Positions 42,835 through 51,551 of a DNA stretch of 64,000 nucleotides are shown piece after piece. The stretch is from Erythrobacter fulvus (GTDB lineage Bacteria; Pseudomonadota; Alphaproteobacteria; Sphingomonadales; Sphingomonadaceae). The notes under the pieces were generated by a model. It was not told the origin of the DNA. It did not search any database and worked only from the letters and a program-made list of their open reading frames with translations. A program made the translations under genes and the position numbers. How positions within the stretch are numbered: position 1 is the first letter of the stretch; each line of letters opens with the position of its first letter. The stretch covers positions 1 to 64,000 of the forward strand of contig NZ_JAQQXQ010000006.1 in assembly GCF_028595285.1 (NCBI RefSeq), written 5' to 3'.

Positions 42835-43818
42835 TCAGTTGGGTGCCCAGCCCAGATCGGCCTCGGTGGCTCCGGGCGGGATATTGGCGATGGCTTCGGT
42901 GACGTTGATGCTCTCGCCCGGGGCAAGCTCGCGCTTGGCGGGAACCACCACCCAGTCGCCCACCGGCCGTTCCCGGGCGTCGATGAACACCACCAGCAGA
43001 TTGGGCACGGTCAGCGTATCGCGCGAGGTGTTGTTGATCGAGCCGCGCACGCGGAAGATCTTCTCGCCATTGGCCAGCGTCTCGCTGCGCTGCTCGGTGT
43101 CGGGGAAATCGAGCTCCAGCCCGGGCTTGCCGATCCCGAATGTCGGGCGGCTGAACGGCACCCAGTCGGGCAGACCATAGGTGTTGACCGCCAGAATCGT
43201 CCCGGCTGCCAGTGCCGCGAAGATGGCCGCCGCGATGGTCCACATCTTCAGCGTGTTGCGCCGCCGGGTGAAAGGCGCGCGATAGTCGAACTGCGAAACG
43301 TCCTCGTCATCCGCGACTTCGTCTTCGAAGGGCGGTTCGGGCTCTTCGAACGAGGGTCGGGCAGTGCTGGCGATCGGCGGGGGCGGCTCGTCGGCCGGGG
43401 CCGGTTCGGGCCGATCTTCCTGTGCGCGCTGGGCGAGGCCGCGACGCAGGGCGCGGGCGGAGATCGGTGCCTCCTCCTCGGTTGCGGGTGCGGCGTCGGG
43501 ACGATTGGCGGTGCGCCAGTGGCTGACGGAGGGCCCGGCAGTGCCGGTTTGCGACGGTGCCGGCCTGTCGGCGCTCGCCGCGGGGGCAGGCCCCGCTTCC
43601 GGCTGCTGCCCGGACGGCGCTTCCGGCGCTGCGGCAGGTGGCGGTGCGGGCTGTGCCGGCGCAGGTGTTGGTGCAACCGGCTGCGTCAGCTCCAGTTCGG
43701 GCGGTTCCTGAAACCAGCTGTGCTTGCACTTGGCGCAGCGGACGGTCCGGCCTTCGTTGCCGATGGCGGTATCCGGCACAGCATAGCGCGTGTTGCAGGC
43801 GGGGCAGGCGATGATCAT
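42835..43818 (-). CDS. Zinc-ribbon (MJ0042) and DUF3426 membrane protein
   Basis: 327 residues from ATG 43818; the longer frame to 43899 puts 27 extra residues before the zinc ribbon. Residues 1-40 are a C-P-A-C ... C-A-K-C zinc ribbon of the MJ0042 type. A long Pro/Ala/Glu-rich disordered region (about 45-185) follows. A membrane helix (about 195-215, A-A-A-I-F-A-A-L-A-A-G-T-I-L-A) leads to a periplasmic DUF3426 domain (V-R-G-S-I-N-N-T-S-R-D, V-V-P-A-K-R-E-L-A-P-G-E-S). It is divergent from ftsEX, a common alphaproteobacterial arrangement. Function unknown. Confidence 0.85.
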   Translation of the reverse strand: MIIACPACNTRYAVPDTAIGNEGRTVRCAKCKHSWFQEPPELELTQPVAPTPAPAQPAPPPAAAPEAPSGQQPEAGPAPAASADRPAPSQTGTAGPSVSHWRTANRPDAAPATEEEAPISARALRRGLAQRAQEDRPEPAPADEPPPPIASTARPSFEEPEPPFEDEVADDEDVSQFDYRAPFTRRRNTLKMWTIAAAIFAALAAGTILAVNTYGLPDWVPFSRPTFGIGKPGLELDFPDTEQRSETLANGEKIFRVRGSINNTSRDTLTVPNLLVVFIDARERPVGDWVVVPAKRELAPGESINVTEAIANIPPGATEADLGWAPN

Positions 43819-43972
43819 TGAGTGAAAGGCAATAGTCCTCGCGGTGGGCTGCACAAGACCCGGCGTGCCGAAGCGGGGCGAATCGGCGCTTTTTTCCACA
43901 TTGCACGCTCTCTATAGCCCTTCTTGTGATGTTCGACTTCCCCCCGCCACGCACGGCTGATAGGTGCGCCCG

Positions 43973-44719
43973 ATGATCGAGCGCGGCGGCGAAATCGTGA
44001 AATTTGACAATGTCGGGCTGCGTTACGGCACCGATCCCGAGGTGCTGAGCAACCTGTCCTTCACGCTTTACCCCGGCAGTTTCTACTTTCTCACCGGGGC
44101 AAGCGGCGCAGGCAAGACCAGCCTTCTGAAACTGCTCTACCTCGCCCAGAGGCCTTCGCGCGGGGCGATCCGGATGTTCGGACAGGATCTCATCACCATG
44201 CCGCGCGAACGGCTGCCCGATCTGCGGCGGCGGCTGGGGGTGGTGTTCCAGAACTTCCGGCTGGTGCCGCACCTCACCGCCTTCGACAACGTCGCGCTGC
44301 CGCTGCGACTGTCCGGCGCGGACGAGGCGAAGGTGGTGAAGGCCGTGTCCGACATGCTCGAATGGGTCGGCCTGGCCCACCGCGCGCAGGCGATCCCGGC
44401 GACCATGTCGGGCGGCGAGCAGCAGCGCGTCGCCATCGCCCGTGCGGTGATCGCGCGGCCGCGCATGCTGATCGCCGACGAGCCGACCGGCAACGTCGAT
44501 CCCGAAATGGCGCTGAAGCTGCTGCGGCTGTTCGAGGCGCTGAACAACCGTGTGGGCACCACGGTGGTGGTGGCGACCCACGATGTGCACCTGCTCAAGA
44601 AAGTGCCAGATTCGCTGATCATGCGGCTCAACAAGGGGCAGTTGTCCGATCCCACCGGGGCGCTGCGCTATCCTCCGCGCCCTGCGCCTTCGGCTCCGGC
44701 TGCGGATGCTGCGGGATGA
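43973..44719 (+). CDS. ftsE: Cell division ATP-binding protein FtsE
   Basis: 248 residues. ABC ATPase: Walker A G-A-S-G-A-G-K-T, Q-loop V-F-Q-N-F-R-L-V, signature M-S-G-G-E-Q-Q-R, Walker B L-I-A-D-E-P-T and switch V-V-A-T-H-D. The phrase Y-P-G-S-F-Y-F-L-T-G-A and L-A-Q-R-P-S are FtsE-typical. With FtsX it forms the inner-membrane complex that activates septal peptidoglycan hydrolases. A GTG at 43964 would add three residues. The Ala/Pro-rich tail overlaps the ftsX start (ATGA). Confidence 0.93.
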   Translation: MIERGGEIVKFDNVGLRYGTDPEVLSNLSFTLYPGSFYFLTGASGAGKTSLLKLLYLAQRPSRGAIRMFGQDLITMPRERLPDLRRRLGVVFQNFRLVPHLTAFDNVALPLRLSGADEAKVVKAVSDMLEWVGLAHRAQAIPATMSGGEQQRVAIARAVIARPRMLIADEPTGNVDPEMALKLLRLFEALNNRVGTTVVVATHDVHLLKKVPDSLIMRLNKGQLSDPTGALRYPPRPAPSAPAADAAG

Positions 44720-45651
44720 ACACGCCGCCGCTCCCCGAATCTCCGGACGAGAATCCCGTCGCCGGTCCCGGTTCTGCCGCGCGCGGTGCACGGTTGCTGC
44801 CGCAGGCGCGCATCGGCGGGCTGATCCCGTGGGTGATCGCCATCCTCATCGCGCTGGTGGTGATCGCCGCCGCCGGCGGACTGGCGCTGCGCAACCTCGC
44901 CGACAATGCCCGGACCGATCTTGCTGCCGCCATCACGGTGCAGGTGATCGAGGCCAACCCCGATTTGCGCGACCAGCGCGGGCAGGAAACCGTCGCAGTG
45001 CTGAAGGGCATCGACCTTGTCCGTGCGGTGCGACTGGTGCCGCAGGATGAACTTGCCGCGCTGCTGGAACCATGGCTGGGTGAAGGCGCGACCAGCGGGG
45101 ACGTGCCGATCCCCGTGCTGGTCGATGTCGAACTTTCCCGCCGCGCCGCACCGGCCGATATCGCCGCGATCACGGCCGCGCTGGAAGCGAAGGTGCCCGG
45201 CGCGCGGGTCGATGCGCAAAGCGACTGGCTGCGCCCGGTCTACCGTGCACTGGCGGCGCTGCAGTGGCTGGCGCTGGGGTTGATCGCCCTGATCGCGTTG
45301 GCAACCGCGGCGGCGGTGTGGCTGGCATCGCGCAATGCGCTCGCCCAGCATCGCGAAACGGTGGAGATCATCCACCTGCTGGGCGGGACCGACGGCCAGA
45401 TCACCATGCTGTTTCTGAAGACGGTTCTGCGTGAGGCGGCCTTCGGCGCGCTGCTGGGCACGCTGCTGGGGCTGGCGGCGGTGTGGATGCTGGGGCAGCA
45501 ATTCGCCGCGCTCGATTCCGGCATGGCGGGCGGCGGCGGGCTGGACGCCGCCGACTGGCTGGTGATCGCCGCCATTCCGCTGGCCGGCGTGCTGCTGGCG
45601 CTGGCGACCGCGCGCATGACCATTGCGCTGGCCCTGCGCGACATGCTTTAG
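44716..45651 (+). CDS. ftsX: Cell division protein FtsX
   Basis: 311 residues. N-terminal cytoplasmic tail (about 1-35), first helix (about 38-60), periplasmic domain (about 62-185), then three helices ending near residue 305 in A-L-R-D-M-L. The last part has the FtsX signature R-E-T-V-E-I-I-H-L-L-G-G-T-D-G-Q-I. The ATG lies within the ftsE stop (ATGA), so the pair is translationally coupled. The YdcF gene begins 10 bases later. Confidence 0.92.
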   Translation: MNTPPLPESPDENPVAGPGSAARGARLLPQARIGGLIPWVIAILIALVVIAAAGGLALRNLADNARTDLAAAITVQVIEANPDLRDQRGQETVAVLKGIDLVRAVRLVPQDELAALLEPWLGEGATSGDVPIPVLVDVELSRRAAPADIAAITAALEAKVPGARVDAQSDWLRPVYRALAALQWLALGLIALIALATAAAVWLASRNALAQHRETVEIIHLLGGTDGQITMLFLKTVLREAAFGALLGTLLGLAAVWMLGQQFAALDSGMAGGGGLDAADWLVIAAIPLAGVLLALATARMTIALALRDML

Positions 45652-45661
45652 CCCGCGCGCC

Positions 45662-46195
45662 ATGATCCGCCGCATCCTCTCCGTACTGTTTCTCGTCTGG
45701 GCCATCGGCTTCCTGTGGTTCGTGGTCGCATTGCCGCAGCCCGCCGGGGAAAGCGTGAAGACCGACGCCGTGATCGTGCCCACCGGCGGCGCGGGCCGGA
45801 TCGCGCGCGGGCTGGAAGTCCTCGATCAGGGCCTTGCGGGCCGGATGCTGGTCAGCGGCGTCGATCCCGAAGTCAAACCGGGTGAGTTCGCGGCCGAATT
45901 CGGCGTTTCTTCCGAAGAGATGGAATGCTGCATCACGCTCGGCTTTGCGGCAGTCGACACGCGTTCCAATGCCGCCGAAACCGCCAAGTGGGTGGCGCAG
46001 AACGAGGTGCGTTCGCTGCGGCTTGTGACCACCGACTGGCACATGCGCCGCGCCGCGGGCGAGCTTGACCGCGTGCTGCCCGAAAATGTCACCGTGATCC
46101 GCGATGCCGTGCCCTCGCAGCCCGGTCTGGGCACGCTGTTCCTCGAATATCACAAGCTGCTCGCCAGCCGCGCGGCGGGACTGGCGGATCTGTGA
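45662..46195 (+). CDS. YdcF family protein (DUF218)
   Basis: 177 residues from ATG 45662, 10 bases after ftsX. Single N-terminal membrane helix (I-L-S-V-L-F-L-V-W-A-I-G-F-L-W-F), then the DUF218 fold: D-A-V-I-V-P-T-G-G-A-G-R-I-A-R-G-L, M-L-V-S-G-V, and V-T-T-D-W-H-M-R-R-A. Family members (SanA, YdcF, ElyC) act in envelope biogenesis; the exact reaction is not settled. It overlaps the acyltransferase start by four bases (GTGA), so ftsE-ftsX-ydcF-plsC look like one operon. Confidence 0.88.
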   Translation: MIRRILSVLFLVWAIGFLWFVVALPQPAGESVKTDAVIVPTGGAGRIARGLEVLDQGLAGRMLVSGVDPEVKPGEFAAEFGVSSEEMECCITLGFAAVDTRSNAAETAKWVAQNEVRSLRLVTTDWHMRRAAGELDRVLPENVTVIRDAVPSQPGLGTLFLEYHKLLASRAAGLADL

Positions 46196-46884
46196 GCACG
46201 CTGCTCGCCGCGCTGCGTTCGCTCGCCTTTTACCTGCTGTTCTACACGGGCAGCGCGCTGCTGGTGGTTGCCTCGGTTGCGGCGGTGCTGGTGCAGCGTG
46301 CATGGCTGCGGCCCGTGGTCGCGGCATGGGGCCGCTGGCACCTGTGGTGCGTTGAAAACCTGCTGGGGATCGCGGTGGTGCTCGACGGTGCGCTTCCGCA
46401 AGGGCCGGTGCTGGTGGCGATCAAGCACGAAAGCTTTTTCGAGGCGATCGACATGCCGCGCCTGTTCGCCTTCCCCGCCGTATTCGCCAAGCAGGAACTG
46501 TTCCGCATTCCGGGCTGGGGCTATTCGGCGCAGGTCTACGGCCTGATCCCCGTGGCCCGCGACCAGGGTGCGCGGGCGCTGCGGGCGATGATCGCGAGCG
46601 CGAAGAAAAGGGCCGATGCCGGGCGCCCGCTGGTGATCTTTCCCGAAGGCACCCGCGTCCCCCACGGCACGCGCCCGCCGCTACAGGCCGGGTTCGCCGG
46701 GCTCTACAAGCTGCTGGGCCTGCCGGTGGTGCCGGTCGCGGTGAATAGCGGGCCGAGCTATCACCGGCTGGTGAAACGCCCGGGACAGATCACCTACAAG
46801 GTCGGCGAGACGATCCCCGCAGGCCTCCCCCGCGACGAAGTCGAAGCGCGGGTGCATGAAGCGATCAACGCGCTGAACGGGTAG
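46192..46884 (+). CDS. Lysophospholipid acyltransferase (PlsC family)
   Basis: 230 residues from a GTG at 46192 inside the YdcF stop. N-terminal hydrophobic region (about 5-35), then the acyltransferase motif I as A-I-K-H-E-S-F-F-E-A, i.e. H-x4-E rather than the usual H-x4-D. Motif II is G-L-I-P-V-A-R, motif III V-I-F-P-E-G-T-R and motif IV L-P-V-V-P-V-A-V-N-S-G. It should acylate 1-acylglycerol-3-phosphate or a related lipid at the inner membrane. Some alphaproteobacterial homologs share the H-x4-E variant. Last gene of the ftsEX operon. Confidence 0.88.
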   Translation: MSTLLAALRSLAFYLLFYTGSALLVVASVAAVLVQRAWLRPVVAAWGRWHLWCVENLLGIAVVLDGALPQGPVLVAIKHESFFEAIDMPRLFAFPAVFAKQELFRIPGWGYSAQVYGLIPVARDQGARALRAMIASAKKRADAGRPLVIFPEGTRVPHGTRPPLQAGFAGLYKLLGLPVVPVAVNSGPSYHRLVKRPGQITYKVGETIPAGLPRDEVEARVHEAINALNG

Positions 46885-46899
46885 GGCGGCGGGCGACAG

Positions 46900-46955
46900 C
46901 TTTCGGGCGATGCGGGTTGCTGGGCGAATGGCTGGAGGTGGGTGGTAGGCGGACA
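46900..46955 (+). repeat. Repeat R1, 3'-end fragment
   Basis: AGCTTTCGGGCGATGCGGGT, then GGGCGAATGGCTGGAGGTGG: the tail of R1 as in copies 2 and 4. Right after the plsC stop. Confidence 0.6.
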
Positions 46956-47013
46956 GAGTTGTCAGAGAAAAAGTGCCTAGTCAGAAGAACTACCGCTGTG
47001 TCACCATATCGGA

Positions 47014-47634
47014 ATGGGAAGGCCACCACCTGAAACTGTAGTCGAAGGACTGCCAACGAAGTCTGCAAAGATTCGGGCGCTCGGGGCTGCGGGATATTCG
47101 CGAACCGAGATAGCTGACTTTCTGGAAATCCGGTATCAGCACGTGAGAAACGTTCTGGTTCGATCCGGCATCGAAACGGGCACGCGGAACGATCTTCCGC
47201 GATCCTCAAAAGCTCCGAAGTTCAAACCTTCCGAACCCTGGCCGGTAAGCCGATTGCTCCAGGCAGGTTTCGAGATGGTCGGCTCATGCCGCCTAACAGC
47301 TGACGATGCTTTCGAATACTCCGACCATGCGCCGACCAAGCCGGGTGTCTACGCTTTCGCCGTCAATGACACGATCGCATATATCGGCCTGACCCGAGGA
47401 GCATTGCGAACGAGATTAGGGCATTACGTTTACGGTCACGAGAGGCAAAGAACGAGCGCGCGCGTAAAGAGCTTGATACTGGCTACCCTCGCCAAGGGAG
47501 ACAAGGTCGAGGTTTGTGTAGCCTGCCCGCCTAATCTTGAATGGAACGCATTGCCGGTAGACGGTCCGGCTGGATTGGAAACAGGGCTCATCCGTTTGAT
47601 CCGGCCCCCGTGGAATAAGCAAGGCGCAGCCTGA
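47014..47634 (+). CDS. GIY-YIG nuclease family protein with N-terminal helix-turn-helix
   Basis: 206 residues. Residues about 15-52 (S-A-K-I-R-A-L-G-A-A-G-Y-S-R-T-E-I-A-D-F-L) look like a helix-turn-helix of the recombinase/sigma type. Residues 108-203 match GIY-YIG: G111-V-Y, Y123-I-G, R134, the late E189 (metal ligand) and N201. So a DNA-targeting nuclease, perhaps site-specific. No homing-intron context is seen. Its stop overlaps the ATG of a 35-residue membrane peptide. Function as repair, mobile-element or defence nuclease is not decidable from sequence alone. Confidence 0.75.
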   Translation: MGRPPPETVVEGLPTKSAKIRALGAAGYSRTEIADFLEIRYQHVRNVLVRSGIETGTRNDLPRSSKAPKFKPSEPWPVSRLLQAGFEMVGSCRLTADDAFEYSDHAPTKPGVYAFAVNDTIAYIGLTRGALRTRLGHYVYGHERQRTSARVKSLILATLAKGDKVEVCVACPPNLEWNALPVDGPAGLETGLIRLIRPPWNKQGAA

Positions 47635-47741
47635 TGCTGAAATTCGGCTGCGCCGTTGTTATCGGCCTTGTCGTCGGACTGTTCCTCGGCTTCGCCATGC
47701 TCGTAGTCGGCGCGCAACTGCTCAATCAGCTACTTTCGTAA
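47634..47741 (+). CDS. 35-residue single-helix membrane peptide
   Basis: The ATG overlaps the GIY-YIG gene's TGA by one base (TGATG), the layout of coupled genes. The product is one long hydrophobic helix, F-G-C-A-V-V-I-G-L-V-V-G-L-F-L-G-F-A-M-L, with Lys3 at the start and a short Q-L-L-N-Q-L-L-S tail. There are Gly and Phe repeats at helix-packing spacing. It could be a small toxin, a membrane anchor partner, or an accidental frame; the clean overlap and lack of charged residues argue that it is real. Confidence 0.5.
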   Translation: MLKFGCAVVIGLVVGLFLGFAMLVVGAQLLNQLLS

Positions 47742-47747
47742 CGTAGA

Positions 47748-47990
47748 TTAAAACTTCCGCTCGAATCGAACGCGCCGCGACCCTGCGACGAGGAATGTCT
47801 CGTAAGGCGTATTCTTCATCGCCGTGCGGACAGGGCCTGTCCCGTCAACCACGTTCGCCCAGTATTGCGGGCGCAGAGCGCTGTGGGGGAGCTTACTGCC
47901 TATGATCGACTCGATCTTGAGGAAGGAGAGCTCGAACTCTCTTAGCGATTGCTTGCGACAATAGTCGGCAAGGGCAGTAAATTTAGCCAA
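47748..47990 (-). CDS. DUF7662-like small protein
   Basis: 80 residues. The pattern F-E-L-S-F-L-K-I-E-S-I-I-G-S-K-L-P-H-S-A-L-R followed by Y-W-A-N-V and a basic V-R-F-E-R-K tail matches a common small domain ('F-x-x-I-E-x-I-I-G-x-x-L-P-x-S-A'), listed as DUF7662. It is found alone and in mobile-element settings; no function is known. It converges with the GIY-YIG/peptide pair, six bases apart. Confidence 0.65.
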   Translation of the reverse strand: MAKFTALADYCRKQSLREFELSFLKIESIIGSKLPHSALRPQYWANVVDGTGPVRTAMKNTPYETFLVAGSRRVRFERKF

Positions 47991-48042
47991 TTGTGCCTCT
48001 TTCGTTCAGATTGTCTCGTATCAGAAATTTGAGCATACGTCT

Positions 48043-48115
48043 GCAACGGGGTCGCTTCCCGAACGGCAGCTTTTGGCGCGAGCGGGGCGATAGCCGCCGT
48101 TTCCTACAGGCGACC
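48043..48115 (+). repeat. Repeat R1, 5'-end fragment (subtype C)
   Basis: ACGGGGTCGCTTCCCGAACG and GGGGCGATAGCCGCCGTTTC, as in the head at 29300. It lies in the 47991-48341 gap, which otherwise holds only the dyad at 48262. Confidence 0.6.
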
Positions 48116-48261
48116 GGAAACGTAGCATTGGCCCGGCTCTTTCGCATCGTCTGATCCCACTGCCAGCTTGCCGGGGGATTTTCTGCCTGCGCCCCCGGTG
48201 TTCGTCCGGTCTGCTCCAGAAATTCAACACATTGGAAAAGAAAGGGAAAATAGGCGCACAT

Positions 48262-48284
48262 AAAGGCGACACGGTGTCACCTTT
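48262..48284. promoter_or_regulatory. 11-bp near-perfect dyad
   Basis: AAAGGCGACAC, G, GTGTCACCTTT: symmetric with one mismatch and one central base, so more like a protein-binding dyad than a hairpin. It lies downstream of tyrC and about 270 bases upstream of the DUF7662 start. Could instead act as the tyrC terminator. Confidence 0.4.
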
Positions 48285-48341
48285 GTATACTTTGTTATTT
48301 TGTTGCGCGGCCTGTTCCGAAGCTGAAAGCGGGCCGTTCCA

Positions 48342-49250
48342 CTACTCGCCGTGCTCGCGCCCGAAGTCGGGGCGTTCGTCGTCCTGGCCTTGTTCGATCA
48401 CCGCGCGGCGGATGGTGCGGGTTCGGGTGAAGAGATCGAACAGGGTATCCCCGTCGCCCGAACGGATCGCGCGTTGGAGGGCGGTCAGATCCTCGGTGAA
48501 GCGGCCGAGCATTTCCAGCACCGCGCCTTTGTTGGTCAGGAACACGTCGCGCCACATCACCGGATCGGATGCGGCGATGCGGGTGAAATCGCGGAAGCCG
48601 CCGGCGGAATACTTGATCACCTCGCTCTGGGTGACGTCCTCCAGATCGCTCGCGGTGCCGACGATGGTGTAGGCGATAAGGTGCGGGATGTGGCTGGTGA
48701 CGGCCAGCACCAGATCATGGTGCGCGGCGTCCATCAGTTCGACCTTCGAGCCGAGCTGCGTCCAGAAGTCCGAAAGCGCCGCGATCGCAGCCGGATCGGC
48801 ACCATCGGGCGGCGTGATGATGCACCAGCGGCCCGCAAACAGCGTGGCAAAGCCTGCCTCCGGCCCGCTCTGCTCGGTCCCCGCAACCGGGTGGGCGGGG
48901 ATGATGGTGGCCCCGGGCAGCGCCTGCGCCAGCGCCTCGGCCACGGCCTCTTTGGACGAGCCGACATCGCTGATGATCGCGTGCGGGGCGAGACCCGGCG
49001 CAATCGCCCGCGCCGCATCGCCCATCGCGCCGACGGGGACGCACAGTATCACGAGATCGGCTTCGGCGACCGCGTCTTCGGCACGCTCGCACACCTGATC
49101 CACCAGCCCGCGCGCGGCGGCCCGCTGACGCACGGAGGCATCGCGGTCCCAACCGGTGGTGGCGATGGGCAGGCCGCGCGCCTTGGTCGCCAGCCCGATC
49201 GAGCCGCCCAGCAGGCCGAGACCGATGATCGCGACGCGGGCTATCGTCAT
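48342..49250 (-). CDS. Prephenate/arogenate dehydrogenase
   Basis: 302 residues from ATG 49250, which lies in the hisC stop (ATGA). Rossmann NAD(P)-binding motif [10 protein letters not shown] at the N-terminus; then [17 protein letters not shown] and T-S-H-I-P-H-L, all typical of the TyrA/TyrC dehydrogenases that make 4-hydroxyphenylpyruvate or tyrosine. Cofactor and substrate (prephenate or arogenate) cannot be told from this sequence. Coupled with hisC, an arrangement seen for tyrosine synthesis in alphaproteobacteria. Confidence 0.92.
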   Translation of the reverse strand: MTIARVAIIGLGLLGGSIGLATKARGLPIATTGWDRDASVRQRAAARGLVDQVCERAEDAVAEADLVILCVPVGAMGDAARAIAPGLAPHAIISDVGSSKEAVAEALAQALPGATIIPAHPVAGTEQSGPEAGFATLFAGRWCIITPPDGADPAAIAALSDFWTQLGSKVELMDAAHHDLVLAVTSHIPHLIAYTIVGTASDLEDVTQSEVIKYSAGGFRDFTRIAASDPVMWRDVFLTNKGAVLEMLGRFTEDLTALQRAIRSGDGDTLFDLFTRTRTIRRAVIEQGQDDERPDFGREHGE

Positions 49251-50347
49251 GCCGCTTCCCCGCACAGGGTCCGCAGGCAAGCGATCACGCGGGTCATGTC
49301 GTCCGACTTGCCGATGGTGATGCGAAGGCTATCCGGCAGCCCCTGCCCCGGCAGGTGACGCACCGCGTAGCCCGCCTCAGCCAGCGCTTCGAGTGCGGCG
49401 CTTGCCGATACCTCGCCCTGGAAATGGACGAGCAGGAAATTGGCCTCGCTCGGCGTGAAGGAAAGGCCGTGATTGCCCAGCGCCGCCACTGCCTCGGCCA
49501 GCCGCGCGCGCTCGGCAGCGTTGTGTTCGCGGGCGGCGGCAACGAAGGCCTGATCGCCCAGCGCGGCGAGCGCCGCCTTCTGGCCGCTGACAGTAACGTT
49601 GAACGGGCCGCGGATGCGGTTGAGAACGTCGATCAGCCCGGGCGCGCCTGTGCCCCAGCCGATGCGTTCGGCCGCGAGCCCGTAGATCTTGGAGAAAGTG
49701 CGCGTCACCAGCACGTTATCATGCGCCGCGGCGAGTTCGAAGGCGGCGGTCTGGAGGGCCGGATCGACATATTCGCCATAAGCCTCGTCCACCACCAGCA
49801 GCACGTCGGATGGAAGCCCCGCATGTAGCCGCGCGACTTCGGACGGGGGCAGGAAGGTACCGGTCGGATTGTTCGGATTGGCGAGGAACACCACCCGCGT
49901 GCGATTTGTGACGTTGGCCAGCAGCGCGTCGACATCGGTGGCAAGGTCGGTGTCGGGCGCTTCCACCGGGGTGGCTCCGCAGCGCCGCGCGGCAATGTCG
50001 TAGACCGCGAAGGAGAAGCGGCTGAACAGCACCTCGTCCCCCGGCCCGGCAAAGCCTTGCGCGGCGAGATTGAGCAATTCGTCCGAACCGGTGCCGCACA
50101 CCACCCGCGCCGGATTGAGCCCGTACAGGCTTGCGATCGCTTCGCGCAGGTCGCGGGAATCCGGATCGGGATAGGTCGCTGCCTCGCTGCGGGCCGCTGC
50201 CAGCGCGGCCAGTGCTGCCGGACTTGAGCCGAGCGGGTTCTCGTTGGCCGACAGCTTGACCAGCGGCTTGCCGCTCGCCGACTTGGACTTGCCGGGCTGG
50301 TAGGCGTGGATGCCGAGGATCCAGGGCTTTGGTTGGGGCGCGTTCAT
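49247..50347 (-). CDS. hisC: Histidinol-phosphate aminotransferase
   Basis: 366 residues from ATG 50347; a longer frame to 50422 adds 25 unlikely residues. Fold-type I PLP aminotransferase: [26 protein letters not shown] and the PLP lysine in [10 protein letters not shown]. Being directly followed by the prephenate/arogenate dehydrogenase, it may also serve as the aromatic aminotransferase. Divergent from metX with about 106 bases between. Confidence 0.93.
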   Translation of the reverse strand: MNAPQPKPWILGIHAYQPGKSKSASGKPLVKLSANENPLGSSPAALAALAAARSEAATYPDPDSRDLREAIASLYGLNPARVVCGTGSDELLNLAAQGFAGPGDEVLFSRFSFAVYDIAARRCGATPVEAPDTDLATDVDALLANVTNRTRVVFLANPNNPTGTFLPPSEVARLHAGLPSDVLLVVDEAYGEYVDPALQTAAFELAAAHDNVLVTRTFSKIYGLAAERIGWGTGAPGLIDVLNRIRGPFNVTVSGQKAALAALGDQAFVAAAREHNAAERARLAEAVAALGNHGLSFTPSEANFLLVHFQGEVSASAALEALAEAGYAVRHLPGQGLPDSLRITIGKSDDMTRVIACLRTLCGEAA

Positions 50348-50453
50348 GGGACAGGCGCGATAACCAGTTTGTGTCCGCGAATACAGCGCGAAAACACTGC
50401 CGATGGCCGCCGCGATTGACATGGGCGGGGGGCTCCCCCAATTCGCAGGGCCA

Positions 50454-51551
50454 ATGAACGCCGCCCCCGCCTCTCCTGTCTACCGCATGCCGCATCCCCT
50501 GCCGCTCGACAGCGGGCAGGTGCTGGAGGGCTGCGAGATCGCCTACGAGACCTATGGCACGCTCGCACCGGACAAGAGCAACGCGGTGCTGGTGTGCCAT
50601 GCGCTAACCGGCGACCAATATCTCGCCAGCCCGCACCCGATCACCGGCAAGCCGGGCTGGTGGGAGCGGATGGTCGGCCCGGGCAAACCGATCGACACCG
50701 ACCGCCACTTCGTGATCTGTGCCAATGTCATCGGCAGCTGCATGGGATCGACCGGTCCGGCCAGTCCCGCGCCCGACGGTGCGCCCTATGCCATGCGCTT
50801 CCCCGTCATCACCATCCGCGACATGGTGCGGGGGCTGGTGGCGCTGCTCGACGGGCTCGGGATCGAAAGGCTGCACGCCGTGGTTGGCGGGTCGATGGGC
50901 GGCATGCAGGCGCTGAGCCTTGCCGCCAACTGGCCCGAGCGTGCGAGCCGCGTGCTGGTGATCGCATCGACCGCGCGGCACTCGGCGCAGAACATCGCCT
51001 TCCACGAAGTCGGGCGGCAAGCGATCATGGCCGATCCCGCGTGGAACGAGGGCGATTACTACGCCGCTGATGCCAAACCCGACAACGGCCTCGCTGTTGC
51101 GCGCATGGCGGCGCACATCACCTATCTTTCCGAAGCGGGGCTGACAGAGAAGTTCGGGCGCCGCTTGCAGGATCGGGACGCCAAGGGTTTCGGCTTCGAT
51201 GCCGAGTTCCAGGTAGAAAGTTACCTCAGGTATCAGGGCAGCGGCTTTACCCGGCGCTTCGATGCCAACAGCTACCTCTACATCACCCGCGCGATGGATT
51301 ACTTCGACATCGCCGAGGAACACGGCGGCAAGCTGGCCGATGCCTTCGCCGGCACGCAGGCACGGTTCTGCATCGTCAGCTTCGATACCGACTGGCTCTA
51401 CCCCACGTCCGAAAGCCGCCACGTCGTTCACGCGCTCAATGCGGCGGGAGCGAAAGTGAGCTTCGTCGAGCTTTCCGCGCCGCACGGGCATGACAGCTTC
51501 CTGCTCGAACACGACCAGCTTGACCGGGTGGTGAAGGGGTTTGTCGAATGA
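50454..51551 (+). CDS. metX: Homoserine O-acyltransferase MetX
   Basis: 365 residues from ATG 50454; ATG 50403 would add 17 residues and is possible. Alpha/beta hydrolase: [10 protein letters not shown], nucleophile elbow G-G-S-M-G-G-M-Q, and catalytic D and H in S-F-D-T-D-W-L and A-P-H-G-H-D-S-F. It forms O-acetyl- or O-succinyl-homoserine for methionine synthesis. Acyl-CoA preference cannot be read from the overall match. It overlaps metW by four bases, the standard metXW operon. Confidence 0.92.
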   Translation: MNAAPASPVYRMPHPLPLDSGQVLEGCEIAYETYGTLAPDKSNAVLVCHALTGDQYLASPHPITGKPGWWERMVGPGKPIDTDRHFVICANVIGSCMGSTGPASPAPDGAPYAMRFPVITIRDMVRGLVALLDGLGIERLHAVVGGSMGGMQALSLAANWPERASRVLVIASTARHSAQNIAFHEVGRQAIMADPAWNEGDYYAADAKPDNGLAVARMAAHITYLSEAGLTEKFGRRLQDRDAKGFGFDAEFQVESYLRYQGSGFTRRFDANSYLYITRAMDYFDIAEEHGGKLADAFAGTQARFCIVSFDTDWLYPTSESRHVVHALNAAGAKVSFVELSAPHGHDSFLLEHDQLDRVVKGFVE

